Shown here: positions 5,935-12,038 of the stretch, piece by piece | Layout: every line of letters starts with the position of its first letter | Numbering within the stretch: the first letter of the stretch is position 1 | Assembly (NCBI GenBank): GCA_021802025.1 | Contig: JAKABC010000035.1 | Coordinates: forward strand, 1-12,038 | Length of the DNA stretch: 12,038 nucleotides | Source of the DNA: Actinomycetes bacterium | GTDB taxonomy: Bacteria; Actinomycetota; Acidimicrobiia; Acidimicrobiales; RAAP-2 | Direction: 5' to 3' | The notes under the pieces: model-generated | Told to the model about the DNA's origin: nothing | Database searches by the model: none | The model's input: only the letters and a program-made list of their open reading frames with translations | Position numbers and translations under genes: made by a program

Positions 5935-7000
5935 AGACCAGGGTCTCGGCGGAGACCCGCTGGCCGAGCGACTCGTTCATCGCGATGACCGCGACGTTGC
6001 GCGCGTCGTTCTGGGTGACGATGCGCGTCGTCGCCGGCGAGGTCGCGAGCAGGGCCCGCGCGGCCGCCACCTTCATCCACGCCGCGACGCCCCGACCCCG
6101 ATGGTCGGGCTCGACGAAGGTGCCCCACTGGTAGGCGGTGGTCGGACGGGTGAGCGAGACGGTCACCTCGCTGAAGCCGACGAGCCGGGCGCCCGTGCCC
6201 TCCTCGTGGGCCAGGGCGACGACGATCTCGCGGCCCAGGTCGGCGACGTGGCGCTCGAGGTCGCGCACCCGGAATGGGTCCCAGCGCTCCTCGCGCACTC
6301 CGGCCCCGGCGTCGGGCACCGCCCCGGCGATCAGTCCGGCCAGGCGGGCGCGCTCGGCGACCAGCGCCTCGGGCGTCGGGCCGACGACGGTCGTCACCGC
6401 GTAGCCGGTCGCCCGAAGGCGGTAGCGGTCCTCGAGGCGCGCGAGGGACTCGGGCGCGAGGTCCCACACCCGGCTCGGTGAGGTCGAGGTATGGGTGAGC
6501 CCGCGCGCCCCGGCGAAGGCGAGGGCGGCTCGCTTCGCCTCGCCACTGGGTTCGACGAGCACGCGCACCATGAGCGTGTCGCGCCCGAGGGCCCGCACCT
6601 CCTCGAGGAGTCCAGCCAGCAGCGCGGTTCCCCATCCCCGTCGTCGACGCTCGGGGTCGACGTAGAGCTCGGCGCGCGCGAGGCGAACGTCGTCGAGGTC
6701 GTTGAGCTCGACGGCGGCCACCCCGACGGGCGCGCCGGCCGGCCCGAGCCGGAAGAGGCGCGAGTGGATGGGCGCCGTGTCGTCGGCGGCGCGCGCCCGC
6801 CACTCCTCGATGAGCCAGCTCTCGGCAGATCCCGAGGCGTGGCGCTGGGCCCGGTCGTAGCACTCGAACCACGCGCGAAAGGCGGGTCCGTCGTCGACGC
6901 GGACGCGCGCGAGGGCGCTCACGACCCCGGGGTCGACCCCGCGCCCGGACCCCGCGAGAACGACGCCCCGTCGCACGCGGGCTCGTTGGGCGCCGACCAT
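5918..7000 (-). CDS. Two-domain GNAT family N-acetyltransferase
   Basis: A 360-residue cytoplasmic protein with two GNAT folds in tandem. The N-terminal domain (about 20-180) has AELYVDPERRRRGWGTALL, with the acetyl-CoA motif A RRRRGWGTA at 118-126. The C-terminal domain (about 195-360) has WGTFVEPDHRGRGVAAWMK (HRGRGVAA at 300-307), followed by QNDARNVAVIAMNESLG (330-346), the usual motif B. Both carry an intact R/Q-x-x-G-x-G/A pyrophosphate-binding loop, so both could bind acetyl-CoA. The layout recalls MshD (mycothiol synthase), but the length and motifs do not allow that assignment; the substrate is unknown. The open frame extends to 7123, but ATG 7000 is preferred because TAGCGT lies exactly 7 nt upstream and the longer N-terminus is low-complexity and Arg-rich. 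The gene converges on and overlaps the DUF429 gene. Confidence 0.8.
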   Translation of the reverse strand: MVGAQRARVRRGVVLAGSGRGVDPGVVSALARVRVDDGPAFRAWFECYDRAQRHASGSAESWLIEEWRARAADDTAPIHSRLFRLGPAGAPVGVAAVELNDLDDVRLARAELYVDPERRRRGWGTALLAGLLEEVRALGRDTLMVRVLVEPSGEAKRAALAFAGARGLTHTSTSPSRVWDLAPESLARLEDRYRLRATGYAVTTVVGPTPEALVAERARLAGLIAGAVPDAGAGVREERWDPFRVRDLERHVADLGREIVVALAHEEGTGARLVGFSEVTVSLTRPTTAYQWGTFVEPDHRGRGVAAWMKVAAARALLATSPATTRIVTQNDARNVAVIAMNESLGQRVSAETLVFIGHP

Positions 7001-7007
7001 CGAGTCG

Positions 7008-7013
7008 ACGCTA
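7008..7013 (-). promoter_or_regulatory. -10 hexamer TAGCGT, leaderless promoter for the GNAT gene
   Basis: The minus-strand TAGCGT is followed by 7 nt (CGACTCG) and then ATG 7000. No Shine-Dalgarno is present upstream of the ATG, so a leaderless transcript starting at the ATG is the simplest reading. It is the clearest leaderless case in the window, but no transcript data are available. Confidence 0.5.
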
Positions 7014-7109
7014 GCCACACGAGCGCCGGGGCGATGGCGGCGTCGAGCGCCCGCCCCAGGGAGCGGGTCGTCGGGCGCGACGCATAGTGGGCGACACCGT
7101 GCGCGGTTC

Positions 7110-7123
7110 GTGCGTCCTCGCAC
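7110..7123. promoter_or_regulatory. Inverted repeat GTGCG-N4-CGCAC, candidate operator
   Basis: A perfect 14-bp inverted repeat with 5-bp arms (7110-7114 and 7119-7123) sits 3 nt upstream of the CGATCGGG box of the desaturase promoter, between the divergent GNAT and desaturase genes. Position and symmetry suit a dimeric regulator. Nothing identifies which one, and no regulator gene lies in the window. Confidence 0.35.
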
Positions 7124-7126
7124 AAG

Positions 7127-7158
7127 CGATCGGGTGGGCGTCGCCGGCGACCTAGAGT
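7127..7158 (+). promoter_or_regulatory. Promoter of the acyl-ACP desaturase gene (CGATCGGG-N16-CCTAGAGT)
   Basis: CGATCGGG (7127-7134) is followed after 18 nt by the -10 TAGAGT (7153-7158). The likely start is near 7165, giving a leader of about 19 nt that contains the Shine-Dalgarno GAAGGGGGG (7171-7179). Box sequences and spacing are identical to those at 3864-3895 in front of the acyl-CoA dehydrogenase gene, while the spacers differ. Confidence 0.55.
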
Positions 7159-7183
7159 GGTTCGACGCGCGAAGGGGGGCGAT

Positions 7184-8116
7184 ATGAGTCGAGCACCCCA
7201 GAGTCGGGTCGACCTGCTAGCGGAGATCACGCCCGACGTGACCCGCCTCTACAACCGCCACCTCGAGTCACCGCGTGACTGGTACCCCCACCAGCAGATC
7301 GAATGGGGCGAGGCCCGTGACTTCGCCGAGTACCCGTGGTCACCCAGCGACTACCCGGTCGGCGAGGGCGTGCGCAGCTCGATCTACGTGAACCTGCTCA
7401 CCGAGGACAACCTGCCCTACTACACCGACGCGATCTTGCGTCACGCCCCGCTGGACCACCCCTTCCGCGACTGGACCTACCAGTGGACGATGGAAGAGGC
7501 GCGTCACTCGATGGTGATGCGCGACTGGGTCCACGTCAGTCGCTGTCTCGACCCCACGGTCTTAGAGGACGGCCGGCGCGTGCAGATGGCCAAGGGCGAG
7601 GCGCCCCGCCCGGCGACCTTCGCCGACCTGATCGTCTACGTGGCGCTCCAGGAGCGAGCCACCCAGATCGCGCATCGCAACACCGGCGCGAAGCTGCCCA
7701 AGGACGACAAGATGGGCCGCACCGTGCTCGGGCTCATCGCCGGGGACGAGACCAAGCACTACCTCTTCTACCGCGACCTGACCCGCGCGGCCTTCGCGAT
7801 CGACCCCTCGACGCTGATGATCGCCCTGACCCGCCAGGTGAGCACGTTCGCGATGCCCGGCACCGGCATCCCCAGTTTCACCCGCCACGCCGTGCGCATC
7901 GCGCGCGAGGGCATCTACGGCCTGGGTCAGTTCCTCTCGGACGTGCTGACCCCGGTGCTCGGGCTCTTAGACGTCGAGCACGTCGAGGGGCTCAACCGCG
8001 AGGCCGAGGCGGCGCGCGAGGAGCTCGTCTCGGTGCGGGCCCGCCTGAGCGCCGCGGTGGAGCGCATGGCCGAGCGCACCGCCCAGCTGGCCGCCCGCAC
8101 CGCCCCCGCCCACTAG
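7184..8116 (+). CDS. Acyl-[acyl-carrier-protein] desaturase, DesA-like
   Basis: A 310-residue soluble ferritin-like di-iron enzyme of the stearoyl-ACP desaturase family (FA_desaturase_2), close in motif pattern to mycobacterial DesA1/DesA2. These enzymes place a double bond in acyl-ACP chains using O2 and reduced ferredoxin. All six expected iron ligands can be placed: Glu74 (LLTEDNLPYY), Glu105 and His108 (MEEARH), Glu157 (LQERATQIAHRNTG), and Glu189 and His192 (GDETKHYLFYRD). The C-terminal 40 residues (NREAEAAREELVSVRARLSA onward) are highly charged, helical and coiled-coil-like, beyond the catalytic bundle. ATG 7184 is preferred over GTG 7157 because of the SD GAAGGGGGG 4 nt upstream and because 7157 lies inside the -10. 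A CoA-ligase gene follows 53 nt downstream on the same strand. Confidence 0.9.
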   Translation: MSRAPQSRVDLLAEITPDVTRLYNRHLESPRDWYPHQQIEWGEARDFAEYPWSPSDYPVGEGVRSSIYVNLLTEDNLPYYTDAILRHAPLDHPFRDWTYQWTMEEARHSMVMRDWVHVSRCLDPTVLEDGRRVQMAKGEAPRPATFADLIVYVALQERATQIAHRNTGAKLPKDDKMGRTVLGLIAGDETKHYLFYRDLTRAAFAIDPSTLMIALTRQVSTFAMPGTGIPSFTRHAVRIAREGIYGLGQFLSDVLTPVLGLLDVEHVEGLNREAEAAREELVSVRARLSAAVERMAERTAQLAARTAPAH

Positions 8117-8120
8117 GACT

Positions 8121-8132
8121 TACCCGGGGGTA
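8121..8132. promoter_or_regulatory. Short inverted repeat TACCC-GG-GGGTA
   Basis: Arms 8121-8125 and 8128-8132 lie between the desaturase stop and the ligase gene, over the expected -35 region of the TAGGAT promoter at 8142. It may be an operator. The arms are only 5 bp, so chance is possible. Confidence 0.25.
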
Positions 8133-8141
8133 CGCGCTCAC

Positions 8142-8147
8142 TAGGAT
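8142..8147 (+). promoter_or_regulatory. -10 hexamer TAGGAT upstream of the acyl-CoA ligase gene
   Basis: TAGGAT at 8142-8147 would start transcription near 8154, just before the GGGGAGG ribosome binding site and GTG 8170. It suggests the ligase has its own promoter in addition to readthrough from the desaturase gene. No clear -35 is seen. Confidence 0.4.
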
Positions 8148-8169
8148 GAGCGCATCATGGGGAGGTCGC

Positions 8170-9849
8170 GTGCGCAGTCTGGCTGAGGCGCTCGCCGCGG
8201 TCACCGCGCCCGGCCAGCCCTTCGAGACGACGCAGGTCGAGCTCGACGGGGGCCCGGTGCGCCGCTTCGTCAACGCCCCGCCCACCCTGCGCGAGGTCTT
8301 CGCCCCGGCGCGGGGCCTCGAACAGACCTTCCTCGTCTTTGAAGACGAGGAGTGGAGCTTCGCGCGGGTCATGGACGAGGTCGACGGCCTGGCCCACGCC
8401 CTCGTCCACCACTTCGGGGTCGCCAAGGGCGACCGGGTGGGAATCGCGATGCGCAACTACCCCGAGTGGGTCGTCGCCTTCGCCGCGATCACCTCAATCG
8501 GGGCGATCTCGGTCTCGCTGAACGCCTGGTGGACTGAGCGCGAGTTGGCCTTCGCCCTCTCCGACGCCCGCCCGTCGGTGCTGGTCGCCGACGCCGAGCG
8601 CGTCGAGCGCGCCCTCGGGGCGGCCCGGCGCGAGGGGGTCGCCGTTTTGGGGGTCCGCCTGGACGCCGGGGCGCCCGCGGGCGTCGAGCGCTGGGAGGAC
8701 GTGGTGGTGCCCGGCCGGGCGATGCCCGTGGTGGCCCTCGAGCCCGACGACGACGCGACGATCCTCTACACCTCGGGCACGACGGGCTTCCCCAAGGGGG
8801 CCGTCTCGACGCACCGGGCGATCTGCCAGGCCCTCATGGCCTTCGCCTCGGGGGGCAGCGTGCAAGAGGCGCGCCGTGACGGCCCGCCGAGCGAGGGCGA
8901 GCCGAGCGGCCCCCAGTGCTTCATCCTCATCGTGCCCCTCTTCCACGTCACCGGCTGCGTGCCGGTGATGCTCTCGTGCTTCTTGTGGCACTTCAAACTC
9001 GTGATGATGTACAAGTGGGACGCCGAGCGGGCCCTCGAGCTCATCGAGCGCCACCGCGTGACGTCCTTCGTGGGCGTGCCGACCCAGTCGTGGGACCTCA
9101 TGGAGTCGCCGAGCTTCGCGCGCTACGACACCTCGTCGCTGCGCTCGATCGGCGGCGGCGGGGCCCCGGCCCCGCCGACGCTCGTCGAGCGGGTCGACCG
9201 CTCCTTTCGGGGCCGGCCCAACCTGGGCTACGGCATGACCGAGACGAACGCCTACGGGCCGGGCAACTACGGCGAGGAGTACGTCACCCACCCCGCCTCG
9301 ACCGGGCGGGTCCCCACGATCGTCACCGACGTCGAGATCCGCGACGCGACGGGACGGGCGCTGGGCCCGGACGAGCGCGGCGAGATCTGGCTGCGCTCGC
9401 CGACGTTGATCCGCGGCTACTGGAACAACCCGTCGGCGACCGCCGAGGCGATCCAGCACGGCTGGCTGCGCACCGGTGACCTGGGGCGCATCGACCCTGA
9501 GGGCTTCCTCTACGTCGAGGACCGGGCGAAGGACATGATCCTGCGCGGGGGCGAGAACGTCTACTCGGCCGAGGTCGAGTCGGCCATCTACGAGCACCCG
9601 GCCGTCTACGAGGCGGCGGTGGTCGGACTGGCGCACGAGCGCCTGGGCGAGGAGGTGGGGGCGGTGGTGCGGGTGCGCGACGGGGAGGACCTCGACGTCG
9701 AGGGGTTGCGCGTCTTCTTGGCCGAGCGGCTCGCGCCCTACATGGTGCCCACGCGCATCGCGCTGACCCACGAGCCCCTGCCGCGCAACCCGGCCGGCAA
9801 GTTCGTCAAGCGCGAGATGCGCACGCGCTACTTCGACGCGACCGCCTGA
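8170..9849 (+). CDS. Fatty-acyl-CoA synthetase / AMP-dependent ligase (FadD-like)
   Basis: A 559-residue class I adenylate-forming enzyme, expected to activate a carboxylic acid with ATP and form the CoA thioester through an acyl-AMP. Motifs in order: TILYTSGTTGFPKG around 197-210 (P-loop, Ser202), FILIVPLFHVTGC, GYGMTETNA (353-361), GEIWLRSPTLIRGYWNNP, HGWLRTGDLG (Asp437), YVEDRAKDMILRGGENV (Arg452) and PRNPAGKFVKREMR with the catalytic Lys544. The C-terminal domain is complete and the length is typical. Chain length or substrate cannot be read from sequence; neighbours in lipid metabolism favour a fatty acid. GTG 8170 is chosen because GGGGAGG (8159-8165) lies 4 nt upstream. The in-frame ATG 8146 would place the start within the -10 hexamer. 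The 3' end overlaps the convergent Nudix gene by 22 nt. Confidence 0.92.
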   Translation: MRSLAEALAAVTAPGQPFETTQVELDGGPVRRFVNAPPTLREVFAPARGLEQTFLVFEDEEWSFARVMDEVDGLAHALVHHFGVAKGDRVGIAMRNYPEWVVAFAAITSIGAISVSLNAWWTERELAFALSDARPSVLVADAERVERALGAARREGVAVLGVRLDAGAPAGVERWEDVVVPGRAMPVVALEPDDDATILYTSGTTGFPKGAVSTHRAICQALMAFASGGSVQEARRDGPPSEGEPSGPQCFILIVPLFHVTGCVPVMLSCFLWHFKLVMMYKWDAERALELIERHRVTSFVGVPTQSWDLMESPSFARYDTSSLRSIGGGGAPAPPTLVERVDRSFRGRPNLGYGMTETNAYGPGNYGEEYVTHPASTGRVPTIVTDVEIRDATGRALGPDERGEIWLRSPTLIRGYWNNPSATAEAIQHGWLRTGDLGRIDPEGFLYVEDRAKDMILRGGENVYSAEVESAIYEHPAVYEAAVVGLAHERLGEEVGAVVRVRDGEDLDVEGLRVFLAERLAPYMVPTRIALTHEPLPRNPAGKFVKREMRTRYFDATA

Positions 9850-10280
9850 AGGGCCCGACGGGCGAAGTCGGCGAGGTTGATCCCGTCGAGCTCGGAGAGC
9901 GAGAACCAGTGCGCGCGGTCGGTGGTGCCGTCGACCTCGTCACGCAGGACACCCTCGCCGGCGCGCACGCGGTAGATGATTCGCACCGCGTGGACCCGGT
10001 CGCCGTTGGGTCGGCGACGCACGTCGGAGAGGACCTCGACCAGCACCGGGTCGTAGGCGCGTAGGCCGGTCTCTTCGAGGAACTCGCGGGCCAGGGCCTC
10101 GACGGGGCTCTCGGCGAAGTCGAGGCCCCCGCCCGGCAGCCACCACAGGGGCGGGTCGATCAGCGGGCTCGAGGAGCGCACCAGCAGGACGTGGTCGTCG
10201 CGCAGGGCCACGCCGTAGGCCCGCACGGTGGTGGGCGTGCGGCTCACCGGCTGGCCCCGCTCGTCCCGCCGCCCGCCCAC
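9828..10280 (-). CDS. Nudix hydrolase
   Basis: A 150-residue cytoplasmic protein with a perfect Nudix box at 51-73: G, five residues, Glu57, seven residues, then REFLEETGL, with the metal-binding Glu cluster at 66, 69 and 70. Preceding strands (VRAYGVALRDDHVLLVRSS and PPLWWLPGGG) are typical of the MutT/ADP-ribose pyrophosphatase group. The family hydrolyses nucleoside diphosphates linked to another moiety; the substrate here is not predictable, though CoA or NAD derivatives would suit the context. The GTG at 10280 immediately follows the mmsA TGA (TGAGTG), with no clear SD, implying reinitiation. An internal GTG at 10247 (139 residues) with a GCGGGG 7 nt upstream is an equally plausible start. 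It is probably in one operon with mmsA, and converges on the ligase gene with a 22-nt overlap. Confidence 0.88.
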   Translation of the reverse strand: MGGRRDERGQPVSRTPTTVRAYGVALRDDHVLLVRSSSPLIDPPLWWLPGGGLDFAESPVEALAREFLEETGLRAYDPVLVEVLSDVRRRPNGDRVHAVRIIYRVRAGEGVLRDEVDGTTDRAHWFSLSELDGINLADFARRALQAVASK

Positions 10281-11759
10281 TCAGCGTGTCCGGGGGAACC
10301 CCAGGTCGACCTGGGACTCCGAGGGCTGGGGCCAGCGCGTCGTGACGACCTTGGCCCGGGTGTAGAAGGCGAAGCCCTCGGGGCCGTAGATGTGGGCGTG
10401 GCCGAAGAGTGAGTTCTTCCACCCCCCGAAGGAGTACGAGGAGATCGGCACCGGGATGGGCACGTTGACCCCGATCATCCCCACGCTCACCGCCCGGGTG
10501 AAGAGGCGCGCGGCGTTGCCGTCGCGGGTGAAGATCGCCACGCCGTTGCCGTAGGGGTTGGCGTTCACCAACGCGACCGCCTCGTCGAAGCTCGCCGCGC
10601 GCGCCACCCCGAGGACGGGACCGAAGATCTCGTCGTCGTAGCAGCGCATCCCCGGGGCGACGCCGTCGAGCAGCGTCGGTCCGGCGAAGAAGCCCGGGCC
10701 CGCGACGCGCGCCCGACCGTCGCGCACCACGCGGGCCCCCTCGTCGGCGGCGCCCTCGACGTAGGCCAGTACGCGGTCCCGGTGGGCCGCGGTGATGAGC
10801 GGACCGAAGTCGCTCGCGGGGTCGTCGCCCGGCCCCACGCGCAGCGCGTCGACGCGCGCGGCGATGCGCTCGACGAGCTCGTCGGCGACGTCGCCCACCG
10901 CGACCACCACGCTGATGGCCATGCACCGCTCCCCGGCCGAGCCGAACCCGGCCGAGACCGCCGCGTCGGCCGCCACGTCGAGGTCGGCGTCGGGCAGGAC
11001 GACCATGTGGTTCTTCGCACCGCCCAAGGCCTGGACGGGCTTGCCCGCGCGGCTGGCCGTCTCGTGGACGAGGCGCGCCACCGGGGTCGAGCCCACGAAG
11101 CTGATCGCGTCGACCCCGGGGTGCTCGAGCAGGGCGGTCACGGTCGAGGCGTCGCCCTGCAGCACGTTGAAGACGCCCTCGGGCAGGCCGGCCTCGAGCA
11201 TCCACTCGGCCAGGCGGACCGAGGGGGAGGGGTCGCGCTCGGAGGGCTTAAGCACGACGGCGTTGCCGCTCGCGAGCGCGTTGGCGGCCATCCAGAGCGG
11301 CACCATCACCGGGAAGTTGAACGGCGTGATCGCCCCCACCACCCCGAGGGGCTGGCGCAGGCTGTGGACGTCGACGCCGTCGGCCACCTGGTCGGAGAAG
11401 TCGCCCTTGAGGTGCTCGATCAGCCCGCAGGCGTACTCGACGTTCTCGACGCCCCGGGCGATCTCGCCGCGGGCGTCGGCCAGGGTCTTGCCGTGCTCGG
11501 CGGTGACCACGGCGGCCAGGTCGTCGCTGTGGCGCACCAGCAGCTCGCGCAGGGCGAAGAGGACGTTCGTGCGCCGCGACAGCGAGGTGGCGGCCCAGCG
11601 TTCGGCGCCGGCGCGCGCCGTGGCGACCACCCGGTCGATGGTCGCGGCCTCGGGCACCGGCACGGCGCCGGTCTGCTCGCCGGTGGCGGGGTTGAAGACC
11701 GGGGAGCGGCCGGGCTCTTCGACGCGTTGGCCGTTGACGACGTGGGGGATCGTGCGCAT
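10281..11759 (-). CDS. mmsA: Methylmalonate-semialdehyde dehydrogenase (CoA-acylating)
   Basis: A 492-residue ALDH-superfamily enzyme. The MmsA family converts methylmalonate semialdehyde (valine catabolism) to propionyl-CoA, and malonate semialdehyde to acetyl-CoA, with NAD+ and CoA. Evidence: TPFNFPVMVPLWM (oxyanion Asn148), KPSERDPS (Lys171), FVGSTPVA (221-228), GSAGERCMAISV with nucleophile Cys279, and EIFGPVLG (Glu378). The MmsA-specific tail has VPIPVPISSYSFGGWKNSLF and FYTRAKVVTTRWP. In place of the general-base Glu of the ELGGK motif in hydrolytic ALDHs it has ALGGAKNH (244-251), as expected for CoA-acylating members. Length is normal. The ATG at 11759 has GAGGA (11767-11763) 3 nt upstream and a TAGATT -10 at 11786-11781. 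The Nudix gene follows with no gap. The promoter overlaps that of the divergent arfB-like gene. Confidence 0.93.
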   Translation of the reverse strand: MRTIPHVVNGQRVEEPGRSPVFNPATGEQTGAVPVPEAATIDRVVATARAGAERWAATSLSRRTNVLFALRELLVRHSDDLAAVVTAEHGKTLADARGEIARGVENVEYACGLIEHLKGDFSDQVADGVDVHSLRQPLGVVGAITPFNFPVMVPLWMAANALASGNAVVLKPSERDPSPSVRLAEWMLEAGLPEGVFNVLQGDASTVTALLEHPGVDAISFVGSTPVARLVHETASRAGKPVQALGGAKNHMVVLPDADLDVAADAAVSAGFGSAGERCMAISVVVAVGDVADELVERIAARVDALRVGPGDDPASDFGPLITAAHRDRVLAYVEGAADEGARVVRDGRARVAGPGFFAGPTLLDGVAPGMRCYDDEIFGPVLGVARAASFDEAVALVNANPYGNGVAIFTRDGNAARLFTRAVSVGMIGVNVPIPVPISSYSFGGWKNSLFGHAHIYGPEGFAFYTRAKVVTTRWPQPSESQVDLGFPRTR

Positions 11760-11780
11760 GGGTCCTCGTTTCTCGCGCCA

Positions 11781-11815
11781 AATCTACCGGCCGTCCCCGG
11801 GCCGACCGGTAGGGT
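11781..11815. promoter_or_regulatory. Overlapping divergent promoters on an inverted repeat (CTACCGG-N15-CCGGTAG)
   Basis: Perfect 7-bp arms at 11784-11790 and 11806-11812 each contain the TAG of an outward-facing -10 hexamer: TAGATT (11786-11781, minus strand, towards mmsA) and TAGGGT (11810-11815, plus strand, towards arfB). The -35 position of each promoter falls on the -10 region of the other. The plus-strand -10 is 6 nt from the ATG at 11822, another leaderless layout. The minus-strand one leaves a leader of about 14 nt with an SD. Confidence 0.5.
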
Positions 11816-11821
11816 GAGGCG

Positions 11822-12025
11822 ATGGCGCCTGGTCGCGGCGACCCCGCCGAACCCCGGTCCCGCGTGCGGCTCGACGCGACGGGTGGCCTCGTCCTCGGCG
11901 ACCGGTACGTCATCCCGGCCGGGGAGATCGTGGTGCGCACGACGACCTCGGGCGGACCGGGCGGCCAGCACGCCAACCGCTCGCTGACCAAGGTCGTGGT
12001 GAGCTGGCGGGTCGCCGTCTCGTAG
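11822..12025 (+). CDS. arfB: ArfB-type peptidyl-tRNA hydrolase, interrupted by an in-frame TAG
   Basis: Sixty-seven residues are open from ATG 11822 to TAG 12023-12025. Residues 24-67 align by eye with the catalytic domain of ArfB/YaeJ (class I release-factor family): LGDRYVIPAGEIVVRT, then TTSGGPGGQHANRSLTKVVV with the hydrolytic GGQ at 47-49, then SWRVAVS. ArfB rescues stalled ribosomes by hydrolysing peptidyl-tRNA without a stop codon in the A site. Family members are about 140 residues, with a basic C-terminal tail that enters the mRNA channel; here the frame stops at the end of the beta domain. In E. coli ArfB the matching position reads RASSLPE. Reading TCG instead of TAG would give AVSSPAAT, so a single base change explains the stop. 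It may be a nonsense mutation, a sequencing error or a truncated gene. Only 13 bases follow, so downstream continuity cannot be tested. Confidence 0.65.
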   Translation: MAPGRGDPAEPRSRVRLDATGGLVLGDRYVIPAGEIVVRTTTSGGPGGQHANRSLTKVVVSWRVAVS

Positions 12026-12038
12026 CCGGCCGCCACCG

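Noticed and set aside
5918..7000. Assigning the double GNAT protein as mycothiol synthase (MshD)
   Set aside because: Tandem GNAT architecture alone is shared by many proteins. The protein is longer than MshD and I saw no MshD-specific motif or mycothiol gene nearby.
7001..7123. N-terminal extension of the GNAT protein to GTG/ATG codons upstream of 7000
   Set aside because: The added residues are Arg/Gly/Pro-rich with no homology signal. Transcription from the TAGCGT hexamer would begin at ATG 7000.
8146..8169. ATG at 8146 as start of the acyl-CoA ligase
   Set aside because: It overlaps the TAGGAT -10 hexamer and has no ribosome binding site, whereas GTG 8170 has GGGGAGG at good spacing.
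10782..11987. Long plus-strand open frames opposite mmsA
   Set aside because: mmsA has all its catalytic motifs on the minus strand. The plus-strand translations are His/Gly/Asp-rich shadows without motifs.

Overview
The window is 12 kb of very GC-rich DNA (roughly 70% G+C by eye), almost fully coding, with GTG/ATG starts and short intergenic gaps. A secreted resuscitation-promoting-factor protein, a ferritin-like acyl-ACP desaturase of the mycobacterial DesA type, an ACAD10/11-type acyl-CoA dehydrogenase, a CoA-acylating MmsA and several apparently leaderless genes all point to Actinomycetota. Acidimicrobiia or a relative would fit, but the class cannot be fixed from sequence alone. There is no tRNA, rRNA, insertion sequence, CRISPR array or phage gene, and no stretch over 300 bases lacks a gene.

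Layout. Positions 1-129 hold the end of an unidentified + strand gene. Positions 130-3826 are a minus-strand block of four exported proteins. In transcription order these are two small secreted Cys-containing proteins in one operon (3826-3362, then 3352-2813), an Rpf-like muralytic enzyme (2558-2100), and a GH25-like secreted protein with three tandem Ig-like repeats (2037-130). The block looks like a cell-envelope or peptidoglycan-remodelling locus. Positions 3909-5934 (+) hold an acyl-CoA dehydrogenase overlapping a DUF429 protein. Positions 7000-5918 (-) encode a two-domain GNAT acetyltransferase that ends inside the DUF429 gene. Positions 7184-9849 (+) hold an acyl-ACP desaturase followed by a fatty-acyl-CoA/AMP ligase. 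Positions 11759-9828 (-) hold mmsA followed directly by a Nudix hydrolase. Divergent from mmsA, at 11822 (+), an ArfB-type ribosome-rescue hydrolase begins and is interrupted by an in-frame TAG 13 bases before the window ends.

How the genes fit together. The right two thirds is mostly acyl-CoA chemistry: activation (ligase), alpha,beta-dehydrogenation (ACAD), desaturation (DesA-like) and CoA-dependent oxidation of (methyl)malonate semialdehyde (MmsA). The ACAD and desaturase promoters share an unusual identical arrangement (CGATCGGG, 16 nt, CCTAGAGT), which suggests common control. Many starts lie 6-13 nt downstream of a TAnnnT -10 hexamer, suggesting leaderless or very short-leader mRNAs.

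I found no clearly new multi-gene system. The best leads are the shared promoter, the nonsense codon in arfB, the overlapping divergent mmsA/arfB promoters built on an inverted repeat, and the Rpf plus repeat-bearing GH25-like pair.
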